From Larix kaempferi (lineage: Eukaryota > Streptophyta > Pinopsida > Pinales > Pinaceae), in contig BSBM01000307.1 in NCBI GenBank assembly GCA_027924585.1, forward strand, positions 11,554,001-11,618,000: a stretch of 64,000 bases of DNA. The letters run 5' to 3'. The notes below the pieces were generated by a model. It worked only from the letters and a program-made list of their open reading frames with translations. It was not told where the DNA came from and searched no databases. Numbering within the stretch: the first letter of the stretch is position 1; each line of letters opens with the position of its first letter. A program made the translations under genes and the position numbers. Below, in pieces: positions 21,582 through 33,175 of the stretch.

Positions 21582-23872
21582 TGAACCACTTATACTACGA
21601 AACGAGAACTCGACACAGTTGTCGTTTTTCTCTCTCCTAATTTTAGTAGCTATTTTTACCTCCATTTCAAAAAGTGTTGATACCAATATTACACATTTTC
21701 ATTTTGAGGCATTTTTTTGGGCCTTTGAATTTTCTTTGTCTTAATTTTTTTTAATTTCTATTTTCAAGTGTGTTTTTAGAAATTTAACAAAATAACATAC
21801 TTTTATAAGCAATTTATAATGAAAAACATATACATTTTGCAATTTTTTTCTATAAAACAAGACATTTTTATGTTCAAAATAAGACATTTTTATTGAGAAA
21901 ATTGTAAAAAAATCCAGAAAATAAAGACATTTAAAACTATTTTCAATGAATTTTCAGATATTTTTTATATAAAAAGGATACTGTTTCATATTATTTTCTG
22001 AAAAGTGACAATTCACATAAATTAAAAAAAAACTAAACCATATATTAAAAAAATAAAAATAAAAACATTTAAACCTACCCCTAAACTATATAATAATAAA
22101 AAATTAAAATTAAAACTTAAACTACCCTAAACTATATATTATTAAAAAAAATTAAACTACCCCTAAAAACTATACAATATATTAAAAAAATAAAAATAAA
22201 AAAACATTTAAACCTACCCCTAAACTATACAATAAAAAAATTTAGAATTAAAAATTAAACTACCCCTAAACTATATATTATTAAAAAAAATTAAACTACC
22301 CCTAAACTATATATTATTAAAAAAAATTAAACTACCCGCTAACCATTCACCCTCCCCTCCCTTCCCCCTCCTCCTCGCGCCCCCTTCCTTCCCCCTCCTC
22401 CTCATGCCCCCTCCCTTCCCCCTCCTCCTTGCGCCCCCTCCCTTCCTCCTCCTCGCGCCCCCTCCCTTCCTCCTCCTCCTGTCGCCACTCCCTTCCCCTT
22501 CCTCCTCCCGGTGCTGCCCCTCCCTTCCTCCTCCTCTCCCTCTTCCCCCTCCTCTAGAGGCCCCCTTCCCACTCCTCCCACGGCCTCCTCCTCCCTTCTC
22601 CCTCCTCCCTTCTTCATGTTCCTCTGCCCACGAAGCTCTCCGCTCAGTTGGGTTCCAAAGGGACGCACACCTCCCTTCTCTGCACTCCTCTACCCACGGA
22701 GCTCTCTGCTCAGTTGGGCACCAAAGGGCCGTACACCTCCCTTCTTTGCGCTCCTCTGCCCGCGGATCTCTCTGCTCAGTTGCGTGCCAAAGGGACACCC
22801 TCACGGGAGGCCCTTTGGCGCCCAACTGAGCAGAGAGCTCCACGGGAAGAGGAGCGTGGAGAAGGGAGGAGGAGGAGGGGGAGGAGGGGGAAGGGGGCCG
22901 CAAGAGGAGGGGGAAGGAGGGGTCGTGGGAGGAGGAGGAAGGGAGGGGCCACGAGAGAAGGAGGAAGGGATGGCGAGGAGGAGGGAGAAGAGGGAGAAAG
23001 GAGGAGGAGGAGGGGTAGGAGGAGGAAGGGAGCCGTGGGAGGAGGAGGAAGGGAGGGCGGGGAGGAGGGGGAAGAGGGAGAAGGGAAGAGGAGGAAGGGA
23101 GGGGCGACAGGAGGAGGGGGAAGGTTTACGGGTTAGTTGGGTAGTTTAATTTTTTTTTTTAAATATTTATTATATAGTTTAGTGGGGGGTTTAGGGGTAG
23201 GTTTAATTTTTATTTTTAATTTTTTTATTATATAGTTTAGGTTTAATTTTTAATTTTATAATTTATAATTTATATAGTTTTTCTTATAATTATTTTATTA
23301 TATAGTTTTTATATGGTTAGAATAGTTTATATATAGTTTTTATTTTATTATATAGGTTTAGGGGGTAGTTGGGTAGTTTAATTTATTTATTTTTAATTTT
23401 TTTATTATATAGTTTAGGGGGGGGTTAGGGGTATGTTTAAATTATTTTTTTAATTTTGTTATTATATAGTTTAGGTTTAATTTTTTATTTAATAGTTTTT
23501 TTATTACATAGTTTTTTTATTATATAGTTTTTATATGGTTAGAGTGGTGAAATTATTTATGAATATTTGTTTTTTGTTTAATATGCAAGTTTCAAAAAAG
23601 TTGTAATTTTTCTCTTGAAGGAAAAAAAAAAATCCAATTTAGGGGTTGATTTTAAAGTTACTGTAAACAATAGTATGGGATGTTTAGGCCATGGCTCTAT
23701 TTTTACTCTGACAAAAAAAAAAAAAAATTAAAATAAAATAAAAAGTGTATACTGGTATCAACACTTTTCTATTTGGGGGGTATTTTTGGTGTTTTTTTTG
23801 CAAAAAAAATCATTTTCATGGCTAGACTTCTTGTTCATAGTATAAAGTTCTTGTTTCATAGTATAAGTGGTT
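21582..23872. mobile_element. Long inverted-repeat (foldback / Mutator-like) element with GC-rich centre
   Basis: The left and right halves are reverse complements over most of ~2.3 kb. The ends are TGAACCACTTATACTAC versus GTATAAGTGGTT. Next come AGTGTTGATACCAATA versus TACTGGTATCAACACT, then AT-rich tracts with ACTACCCCTAAACTATA units. The pyrimidine-rich block (22340-22620) pairs with the purine-rich block (22850-23130). The loop lies near 22800. Nine-base flanks GGTGTAGAG (21573-21581) and GGTGTTGAG (23873-23881) differ at one base and look like a target-site duplication. No transposase is present. The open frames in the CT/GA tracts on both strands are compositional artefacts. Confidence 0.65.
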
Positions 23873-23881
23873 GGTGTTGAG

Positions 23882-24015
23882 AATGAAGTTGCAAGTGAAG
23901 GTGTGGGATGACAATTAGAGTACATGGGAATGAAGGGTGGGGTGTAGGGTGTTGAGAATGAAGTTTTAGAACAAAGAGATAAGACACATTCAAGGAATAT
24001 ATTTGTTCTAAGGAT
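23882..24015. other. Short spacer before repeat B
   Basis: Contains GTGTTGAGAATGAAGTT twice (about 23874 and 23949), a small local duplication. No coding. Confidence 0.4.
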
Positions 24016-25170
24016 TGTAATACCCCAAGTTTGACCCTTGGATTATATTAGATCCATTGTGTAAATGTTTTCCTTATGTAAGTTGTGTGATAGGATAATC
24101 AAGGTAATTAGAATGCTATGTAAGTATTGTGTTGATTAATAATATGAATGGACCAAGATGGCTATGTAATATGCACCAAATAAGATATGATTCCACTAGA
24201 GGGGAAGAGGAAGGGGGGATTATGGGGGATTGAATCCTTGATTGCCAAGTGTTATCAATAGATCCAATCTAACTGCTACCATGAGCTTTGAATGAACCAA
24301 TTACTTCCTTTTTACTGCATTTACTCAATCTTTAAATTTATGTGTGAGGTTGGTGGGAGAAGTTCCTTCATGCAGTTAGGGAAGCATGGAGGTGAAGGTG
24401 CTTCTATGATAGTGTAGAATCCCCTTTCTACATGGTCATAATTTATGTTAGGGGAGCCTATTACTTTATCCTCTATCCTTCCTGGGGATTCAGATCTTCC
24501 AACCTTACCTTTCATGCATCATGCATTTCTCCATACGCTGAGACTCACTCTTGCATACACTGACCCAATCACACTCAAACGCTCATCTAGATATTTTCCT
24601 CACAATTATCATTCCTGGAATCACCTGACGAGATGGATCAACGAGGACTCAAATTGGTGAATGGATTCCTTAGACTTGAAGGGTGTTAGGTGGGACATAT
24701 TTTTTAGTCTTGCATTATATCGTTACCCTCATGTTCAAACTCATATACCCTTGCATCCAGACCCACCATTGTATACATCCTCAATTTCATTTTAGGGATA
24801 TGTGGACCCTAGATGTCGCAGACACTCACCTCCGTAGACACAAAGAATTACCCTCACGCTCAGATCCTAGCCTTCATGAAGACCTCCTTCACTCATTTCG
24901 TTACCTATATCGGTCACGAGACACCGCATTTCACCCTAAACCCAAACCTTTATCTCGATCTGTAGAGTTTAGAGAGTGAGATTTGGTTGTAAGTGAGCCA
25001 TGAGGCTTGAGATCAACCCTTGACTTTTGCTAGTCTTACATGCCTAAGAAGCCATGAGTGAAAGCTACAGGTAGAACTTCAGTAATATGCAACTGGTTGG
25101 ACTCTTTCTATGCACACACTGGAAGCACTTGGCAAGATGGATTTCCCGAGGGACTCATAATTGTGAAGGG
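24016..25170 (+). repeat. Long dispersed repeat, copy B, first part
   Basis: Begins TGTAATACCCCAAG, an LTR-like start. From 24391 it aligns with copy A from 16087. It is interrupted at 25170 by E2; the last five bases, AAGGG (25166-25170), are duplicated after E2 at 45964-45968. Non-coding. Confidence 0.65.
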
Positions 25171-26098
25171 TGTATTGGAGAAAACTCACTATGGCTTGGG
25201 AATACCACAATAGAAAGATGACTACCAGAAACCAACTCAATTCTCAAAACAATGCTATTATAAATGACAATGTTAACATAATAGAGAAATGTAACCAACC
25301 TCGATCCAAACGTTTGATGTAGATCCCCGTTGGAGCTTTCAATCCATGCACTTGAAATCTGCAAATTAGTCTTGATAGCCAATATCCAACAAGTACATAT
25401 AATATATAATTGACATTAACATTATCAATAACAATGGTCCATAATATCACAAGCAAATGTAACCCAATGTATAATAAACAACATTCACAACATGATGGAC
25501 GCGAATATGAGTATTTCTATTAATGAACAAGAAGAAGTACAAAGTGATATGACCTCTTGCTGGCAACCAATCTGAACCAATATCTAGATCAATCGACTTG
25601 TGCCTCCACCACTTCAATCCTCCATGAATGGCAAACTCAAACTAGATATGAGTTTGGAAGGTGAACATAAGGGGTTCACAACTACAAGGATCAATGAGTG
25701 AAGACTCAAGATAGGGAAAAAATCCACTAGAGTTCTCTTACTATTCTCTTCTTCCTCCCATCCATAAGCCATATGTGCTCAATAGATAGTCCTCTCAAAG
25801 GTAGGTGAAAGGACACATCGAGACGTTACTCGAGCAGATGGAGAGCCAAAGGTCACCCAATGATCGCTTTTTGGGAGTAAAAAGTAATAAATTAGTGATT
25901 TTTACCATTTTACTTGATACCCGCGGGCTATAGTGATGCAACTCGTGGGTACGCATGCTATAATGATGCAACATGCGGGTAGGAACAAAAATAGGGAAAA
26001 ATAGTACCTCTGAAGGATATAAGTGGATCTGAGTCACTGAAATGGATCCTACAGGCCAAAGAATGCTGATGCTCAGGGTGGAATATTACGATGTAACA
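25171..26098 (-). repeat. E2 3' LTR (928 bp)
   Basis: On the minus strand it starts TGTTACATCGTAAT and ends CTCCAATACA. It aligns with 44502-45963 except for the duplication there. The minus-strand TATA box found in the 5' LTR is damaged here (plus strand AATAGATAG at 25781-25789). Confidence 0.85.
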
Positions 26099-26113
26099 GA
26101 TGCCCCCTAATGT
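26099..26113 (-). other. E2 polypurine tract
   Basis: The minus strand reads ATTAGGGGGCATC immediately upstream of the 3' LTR start. This is the expected place for the plus-strand DNA primer. Confidence 0.7.
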
Positions 26114-28450
26114 GTGAGGTCAGAGACTAATGCTATGATGGCCGAAATACATTATAAAACTCAGAAGTGGAGTGATGGAGACACAAGTGGAAAGAGCAGC
26201 TCACTCGTCATAATACAATAATATCTCTGAATACATGTCGGTATAGTACAACAATATGATACAATGGTCATGAATAGGCAGTATATAATGGATACATGTC
26301 ATAAGTGATCATAGCCATGATCCCTCTACAGTAAGATATGGTCTTCTGTTGAAAAGAAGACAACTGGTGCAAATTGGAGGTACAAACTGCTGAAATCTGA
26401 GAGGTGATATCTCAGATGTAAAGTCAAAGTCATATGTAGCATACTGAATGCCAAAATCGCCTGGGGTCTTCTACACAAGTCTTCAATGGTGCAAGTCCCA
26501 TCAAGTGAATAAAGGAATTGAGGTCGAACCTGATGAGGCATCGTCTGATTACCGGTCAATGATGTATACCGTTAACAGACACGAGATGGCCCACCAATAA
26601 TGAAAATGGGCATCAAGGCACAGAGCACAATCATCGGAGTGTGAATAAATGGGTTGAAGTTGAACACTAGGATGAATCCATCGATCAGGGGACATTGATG
26701 TATTCCCAAAACTGTCGATGGCAAGAAAACCTGCCACTAATGACTGTAAGCCTCAAGGTACTCAACCGAACTCTAAGCCTCAAGTCTCGGAATAAATGGG
26801 TTGAAGTCGATGGAACGAGACTCGCTGGAAGGAGGGCATTAAGGCATCCCCCATCAACCAGCACGAGGTACCAACAATGCTGAAAGATTTGGAAGATCTC
26901 AGGTGAAATAGACTGACTCAATAAGGATGGCCGACATGCAATAATCAAGATATCTGAGGAGTGGCCGACACTGGTTTCAGGACTTCCTTTGAACAAGAGC
27001 ATGAGCAGATGGATAGACTCAGGCAGCATAGACTTGACATAAACTGTGCAATGCAGGAGGCATTACAGGGGGATCCATAATGACTGGAAGCTTAACCAAT
27101 CAGTGGAGTAAACTGAAAAACAAGTACAGCTCCTCCGGCCCAACTATAGTCGCGACTCACAATATACGGAGTGGAATGAATGCTCTGTTCAAAGGTGACA
27201 TGACAACTGCCAACAAGAAATAGTGACCATAATCCCATCTGGGTTTTTGGAATATTTGATTTTTTTTGTCTTTTTCATATTTGGGAAAAGCTTGAAAAAG
27301 AATAAAATTGCTTATAGTACAACAAGTGAGGGAACGAGTGTCAAATAGATAACAGACTAGTCCCAAGCAGTGGAACATACCTATGCTCAATGCAAGGAAG
27401 TGCGTGCAGGATGTGGAGACTTGGGGGTATGTTCCCTCGGGGTCAAAGGGTCATCAAATTGTGAAGGGAAAATATATAAGCTCTGCAGGGCTCGACAAGG
27501 AAAAGTGCTCAGGCACCAAGCTAACAATTGAGTAAGCGGGAGCCGACACAAGGCTCAAGCGGCAAGCAAGATGATGCAATGCAATCAAAACATGATATAA
27601 TTGAGGGGAGTCCTTAAGGGATATGGCTAGCATAAGACAAAGTAGAGTATGAGTCTTTATCGCAATGTCATGGCGTAACTACAAAGGACTCCCAATCCTA
27701 AGGACAAACAACAACATGGGCACCAAAATGCATAAGGGGTTCTAACTAGGGTACCCATGTTCGGAAAATCCCTACCGCCACATAACGACACTTCTAAAGC
27801 AGTGTGAAGGTTCCGTGTTAGTTACGAAGTGGGGTCGCACCTAGGGTTTATGAAAATGGTCAACAGGTCAAATGCATAATGCATGCGAAAATGGCATCTA
27901 ACCTATATGCCAGGTGTGAAACGTACCTGCCGTAGGTGTGAAATGGTTCAGAACAACTTTCGCTGAGGAAATCTGTTTAAAAAACACTACTCCATGACAC
28001 GATATTAGTTCATAACGGCTCAAAATGGAAAAAAATATAGAAAAGTGGGTCCATAAAATTATAAATAGTAATAAAATTTTCCAAATTACAATTCATTTGC
28101 ACTATTCACAAATTTGGAGTTTAGTGGTAAGTTTTCACCTGAAACTTCAATTGCCGATCGTGGGAGCTACAAGCGACCGTTCAAACAAGGTTGGTAGTTA
28201 CTTCCATACCTTTCATTTTAATGCTTTTATTTCAATTTTTGTCGGTGGATTTTTTAGTTTGGCCAAGCCCTAGATGGCTTTGGCGCTACCCACGGGCTAT
28301 AACCATGCGGGTCATGGGTAGGGAACCAAACGCGTAGTAAAAAAATAGACTGCTAGTGGGTACCCGCCACTGTATACAAATTGCCCGCGTGTACGGCCGT
28401 TAAGAAATTTTTAATCATGAAACTGACCAAAACTTACTTGTTTTGCACTC
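26114..28450 (-). other. E2 3' non-coding region
   Basis: About 2.3 kb between the PPT and the antisense gene. Short open frames on both strands show no family likeness. A pyrimidine run ending GCACTCCAG at 28453 could be a splice acceptor for the antisense gene, so an upstream exon of that gene may lie here. Confidence 0.4.
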
Positions 28451-28454
28451 CAGG

Positions 28455-29711
28455 ATGGTTCTAGAGTGGAGGGAGAGAGAGCATGACCAGGTTGATGAGG
28501 CCATGCGCAATAATTTGCAAGCATGTGGTTTGTACAAGTTCTGGAGTATAGGGGGTTTAAGGGCTCAAAACCTATTACTCCATCGCCTGATAGACTACTA
28601 GGATGTGGATGCACAAAACTTCATCCTCAATGGACAAACCCTGACACTGGAAGTGGAGGATATCTAGTTCATTACCGGTTTGTCCCGTAGAGGGGAGGTG
28701 GCCAGTCTTCGATCTCGGACCGTGGGTGGTGGGATCATTGTACAGGACTATATAGCACAGTATTGTCCCGCAAACACACGAGCAGTGGGAAGCCAAGTTC
28801 CCGTCAATGCCATAGTAGATCTGAGCACAAAGATCATTGTGGCTACCCTGGTGTGGATCACAGGATCTAAAGCACTGCACCAGGCATCCAGGCCGGTGAT
28901 GTTCTATGCATCACAATGTATGCAACCTACAGTATTCGACTGGTGTACTACTCTGCTTGTGTCGATGAAGACATAACTAACGGAATGCAAAGAGGGGAAG
29001 GCTAAAAACTTCGGCTATGGTAGCATCCTATGCAGCGTCTTCTTTGGGAGGGTTTTGGGGCTTAGTCTGAGGGTGGATGTCCCTCCTCACAGCCTCCGTG
29101 ATCCAACCCTGACCCAGTGGGATGAGATCTTGACACGACAGAGTGGTGGTCGTATGGCGTCACCATATACTGAGGAGTTCTTCCAATGGTGGAACCGGTA
29201 GGTGATATCTATATAGGATTATCCCTATGCGAGGATAGACTTCAGATAAGATCGTGACATGCCGCTACCACCAGGCGCAGTGTTCGAAGACATCGGTGAG
29301 TACTCTTTTTGGTTTTATGTTTATTAAATTTTTATGTATTTTTTTATTATAGTTGAAATGCAAAAAATATTTTTGGTGGTAGTATCATGTGCTAATGGGT
29401 GACTATTTGCTCGCAGACAAAGGCCCAGTGAGACCCGAGGGCTTCCTGAGACATGGTCGTAGAGGTAGAGATGATGTGGCAGCAGATGCTGCAGCAGGGC
29501 GCACACTTCAGATGTTATGGCACAACCTATCACAGATGGTTGCCCGAGTACCACAGATAGATGTAGCCCGACTACCTAAGTCCATGTAGTGCTAGGTAGT
29601 GGGTGTTCTTGGTGAGTGGGTGCAGCTACTGCAGCGAGTGGCCAATGCAGTACAATATTGCTATGAGACACATCCTGTCGAGGCGGCAGCTAGACCTCCT
29701 CGGAGGGAATA
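28455..29711 (+). pseudogene. Antisense gene in E2, plant-mobile-domain-like, with intron
   Basis: Runs opposite to E2. One frame from the ATG at 28455 holds NFILNGQTLTLEVEDI, FITGLSRRGE and then PPHSLRDPTLTQWDEIL. That layout (a Leu-rich start, the LNGxxLTLxxED and ITGLxRRGE box) resembles the plant mobile domain found in transposon-linked genes. Stops at 28599, 28665, 28974, 29200, 29212 and 29247 are all in frame. At 29296-29416 a GTGAGT...TCGCAG block fits an intron, and removing it keeps the frame into PEGFLRHGRRGRD and an Ala-rich tail. Antisense genes are known in Tat elements such as Grande. The family call is by eye. Confidence 0.55.
29296..29416 (+). other. Putative intron of the antisense gene
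   Basis: The donor CG/GTGAGT and acceptor TTTGCTCGCAG/AC bracket 121 T-rich bases. Splicing joins the two coding parts in frame without a stop at the junction. On the E2 sense strand these are not splice signals, so the intron would survive retrotransposition. Confidence 0.55.
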
Positions 29712-29801
29712 GATATCCCAGGGTCTCACTTTTTTTATCGATATGTATATTTTTTAGGGCTACAGGCTCCAGTTTTGTATGACACTACCATTTTTTGGAC
29801 A

Positions 29802-29806
<5 letters not shown>

Positions 29807-29857
<51 letters not shown>
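29807..29857. repeat. (AT)n microsatellite
   Basis: About 25 uninterrupted AT dinucleotides between the antisense gene and the extra RNase H of E2. Confidence 0.95.
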
Positions 29858-29859
<2 letters not shown>

Positions 29860-29927
29860 ACTTTGGTTCTCGGTTCTACTACATGTGTGTATGTACAAAT
29901 GTATGAATGTCTTTGTATTTATGTGCT

Positions 29928-30350
29928 TCATGATGAATGTGACAAATGCCAATCTAATACATAGTTAGCATATGCATTAGATATATAATTAAGACTTCTT
30001 GGAATATGAATGTATGTAATTGAAACAAAATGTCTCTCCAAGAGTCGTACCTTAAGGAATATCCGTAGTAACGTAGGGTCTCGTACACGGTACTGCCCAT
30101 TCAGTTGAGACACAACTAGTTGTGAATCCAGGAGGACTTCTAAAGACTGGATGTCATGTGAAATAGCATCCTGAAGTAGCTCAATAACGGCACTATACTC
30201 AGCCACATTATTAGATGTAGGACCGAGACAAGCACCTCCTAAGGACACAACTAGGTGGTCAGGTGAGAAGATAACCCAGGAAACAGAAGCAAGCTGTTGC
30301 GTATGTTGGCTAGCACCATCCATGAAACCTAAGAATGCAGGACATCCTGT
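29928..30350 (-). pseudogene. E2 additional RNase H domain, placed after integrase
   Basis: On the minus strand the domain opens GFMDGAS (first catalytic Asp). It continues with NNVAEYSAVIELL (catalytic Glu) and VLLDSQLVVSQLNGQY (second Asp), and ends IPRSLNYISNAYANYVL. The last acidic position, normally Asp in NxxADxLA, is Asn (NAYANYVL), so the active site is one residue short. About 132 codons are open to a TAG, with no frameshift inside. It is separated from integrase by ~100 bp with stops. In known Tat elements this domain sits between RT-RNase H and integrase, so its place at the 3' end of pol is unusual and differs from E1. Confidence 0.75.
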
Positions 30351-30466
30351 TGAGATATGTCAATCAAACAGAGGCTAATCAGCAGAACCGATACCAAAGG
30401 GAAAGCTAAACTATGTACAGAAAAACTATATAATAGTGTACAAAAGTATCATCCTGAACCAAAGAT

Positions 30467-31840
30467 TCAAGCGTAATACTGCTTGAGGTAGAGCCCATTT
30501 CTAGGCTCCTTCAAGACAGTCCCCTCATAGTCTTCTAACTCATAATCTCCTTTTTCGAGGACACGCCTCACAATGTAAGGACCGTGCCACATGGGATTGA
30601 ACTTGCCTACCCCCAGGGGTTCTTTAGCTTGGTCATACAACAGTACCAAGTCACCTTCAGCATATTGCCGGGGACGGACAGACCTATCATATTGAACCTT
30701 GACACTACACTTGTTAACATCAATGGCCACAGTGGCATCTCGACGGTGCTCGTCAAGTTGCTCGAGGTGTACTAAACGTTGTTCAATCTATGCCATATCA
30801 GGTAGGAGTTCTATGGCTAGCTTGAGCGAAGGGATTTCGCATTCAATCGGTAAAATTGACTCCACACCATGAACTTACTGAGATGGTGAGAACCCGGTGG
30901 CAGTCTTAACTGCGGTTCGATATGCCCACAAAGCAGGATATAACATGATCTGCCAATTAGTCTTGCTTTGTTGGATGGTACGTTGGATAATGGTCTTCAA
31001 AGACTTATTTACTGCTTCAACTTGACCATTCACTTGAGGATAGTAGGAAGAGGAGTGTTCCTGACGAAACCCAAGCTTGAGAGACAAATCCTCCATCATC
31101 TTGTTTTGAAAGTGTCTGCCATGGTCAGTGACAAGCTCTTTCGGAATACCGAACCGAGTGATAATCTGGTTGAACACGAAATGGGCTGCAGTGGCACCAT
31201 CGGATTTTACAGTAGGTATGGCCTCAGCCCATTTGTAAAAATAATCCATGGCCATGATAATATGGTGATGCCCCCCAGCCGAATCTAGTTTGCAATCCAT
31301 GAAATCTACCCCCCACTTAGTGAAGGGAGGGACCGACAGTGACGACTGAATGGAGGGGCGCTGGATGCGAGTGTATGTTCCAAGAAAACACCTAGCAAGG
31401 GTGACATCTCTTCACAGCATTAATACAATCTTTAAATATTGTAGGCCAAAAATAACCAGCTCGCATGATACGTTGGGCTATAGCAAGCCCGGATAAGTGA
31501 CCGCCACATGCCCCCGCATGGCAATCATTAAGTACCCATTTCGCTTCTTCGTGAGTCAAGCAATGATGGAGAATGGAATCCTTTCCTCGGCGATACAAAG
31601 TGTCACCGACGATAGTATAGTCTTTAGCGTGATGTTTCACATGCCGTCGCTCATCTCGTGAATAATGCAGAGGAAACTTCAAAGTTTGGAGATATATAAT
31701 GACATCCCCATACCAAGGGTCCTCAGACGAGATAAGAAATAAGTGTTCATCCACAAAGGTATCTTCATGAATGACATCCTCCTCAAGTTGTGGAAGGTCG
31801 GACATAAGCTCAGCGAACACCAGTGATTTCACCGATTTTG
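30467..31840 (-). pseudogene. E2 integrase
   Basis: On the minus strand the HHCC zinc module is at 31520-31395 (HAGACGGHLSG ... CHPC). A stop follows, then the DDE core at 31300-30875: Asp in AMDYFYKWAE, Asp in VTDHGRHF and Glu in GQVEAVNKSL. All three are present. The C-terminal domain spans 30730-30467 (YAEGDLVLLYD, WHGPYIV, ending LYLKQYYA). There are stops at about 30873 and 30789 and in the linker to the zinc module. No chromodomain. Confidence 0.85.
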
Positions 31841-32237
31841 CCGAAGCAAAATCAAGATCAAATTCCTGAAGGATTACAATCCATTTATTATACTTACCCC
31901 CGATAAGGCGTCATGATAGCACAAACTGAAATGGATTGATGTGAGCTACAATTGTGGTTGTTCGAAGTAAAATGTAATGCCGTAACCGCTGGACTGCGTG
32001 GATAGTCACAAGCGCCATCTTTTCTACGTGAGTATATCTTAGTTCAACGTCTACTAAATTTCGACTGAGATAATAGATAACATGCTCGACGAGCACATCA
32101 TCTACCTGAACCAAGACCATGACAATAGTCTCTTGAGACGTGACCACATAAAGAATGAAATCTCGTGTAAAGTCCAGCGGACTAAGCACAAGGGCCGATA
32201 CCAAATCCTTCTTAAGGGAGTTGAAAGACTGTTGGGC
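31841..32237 (-). pseudogene. E2 RNase H adjacent to RT, degenerate
   Basis: Minus-strand open frame 32204-31911 plus its continuation. Landmarks are FILYVVTSQETIVMVLVQ (no Asp at the first catalytic place), YTHVEKMALV (Glu kept) and VAHINPFQFVLS where an Asp is expected. The terminal part is replaced by SLVFAELMSD. This domain probably lacks activity, as in E1. A stop at 31911 divides it. Confidence 0.65.
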
Positions 32238-33175
32238 TCACTCATCCCAGATAAAAGGTGTGTCTTTCTTCAATAAGCGCGCGAAACCTTTGGTAATACT
32301 AGCATAGTTAGCTATAAACCGATGCAGAAAAGTAGCTCTCCCTTGGAGGCTCTGAAGTTGTAACAAATTACGCGGAGGAGGCAACTGAAGTATTGCCTCA
32401 ACTTTGAGAGGATCGACTTTAATACCCTCCCTCGAAACTATGAATTCTAGAAGGAAACCAGTCCTAACAGCGAAGATGCATTTGTTTGGATTCAATCGAA
32501 TTTTGTAGTAGATACATCGTTCGAGAATCATACGGAGGTGCTTGGGGTGGTCCACTCTCTTGCGAGAATGGCCAGCAAGGTCATCCAAGAAAAATTCCAT
32601 AATCGTCTTAAGATCGTGAAAGGCATAGGTCATGGCTCGCTGAAAAGTAGCTCCGGTGTTTTTAAGGCCGAAGGGAATTTTCCGATATGAAAACGTTCCC
32701 CATGGACAAATAAATGCCATCTTGTGTTGGTCCACGGGTTTGATTTGAATCTGATTATAACCTGAGAAGCCGTCCATGAATGAAAAATCTCACTCCTCAC
32801 ACAAGCATCCAATATTTGATCAATGAATGGCATGGGGAAGTTGTCTTTCGGACATGCACATTTCAAATCTCTAAAATCAGTGCATACACGGATTGTTCCT
32901 TGCTTCTTATCCACAGGAACGAGGTTTGACACCCATTCGGTAAGGGGAATGGGGTAGATGAAACCAGCTTTGAGCAGTTTCTCCACCTCTGCCTTAATAG
33001 CAGTTTCCTTCCTAGGGTTCACAGCACGTAAGCGTTGTCGAACCGGTTTAGCATCAGGGTACATTCTAATCTCATGTTCAACAATGCAGGGGTCTATTCC
33101 TGGGCGCATCTCCTTGTATGACCAGGCAAAAGCTTCCCAGAGTTCTGTAAACAAGTCAATGTAAACAGCAATCTC
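32238..33175 (-). pseudogene. E2 reverse transcriptase
   Basis: Minus-strand 33154-32238 in two frames. The first holds FAWSYKEMRPG, TEWVSNLVPVDKK and IRVCTDFRDL. A small indel near 32775-32790 changes frame just before MDGFSGYNQI. The second holds WGTFSYRKIPFGLKNTGATF and the catalytic box FFLDD (tyrosine position Phe), then FIVSREGIKVDP. The PVRQRLRAVNP start is typical of Tat-type RT. Confidence 0.85.

Noticed and set aside
22075-22330. CCCTAAA units resembling plant telomere repeat
   Set aside because: They are spaced inside a longer ACTACCCCTAAACTATATATT-type unit in the arms of the hairpin element, never as a tandem CCCTAAA run.
22307-23149. Pro/Ser-rich and Gly/Arg-rich open frames on both strands
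   Set aside because: They follow from CT-rich and GA-rich low-complexity tracts that are reverse complements, so frames open in many registers without codon signal.
25155-25456. Minus-strand frames repeated at 44438-44787
   Set aside because: They lie inside the two E2 LTRs; the similarity is LTR identity, not a protein gene.
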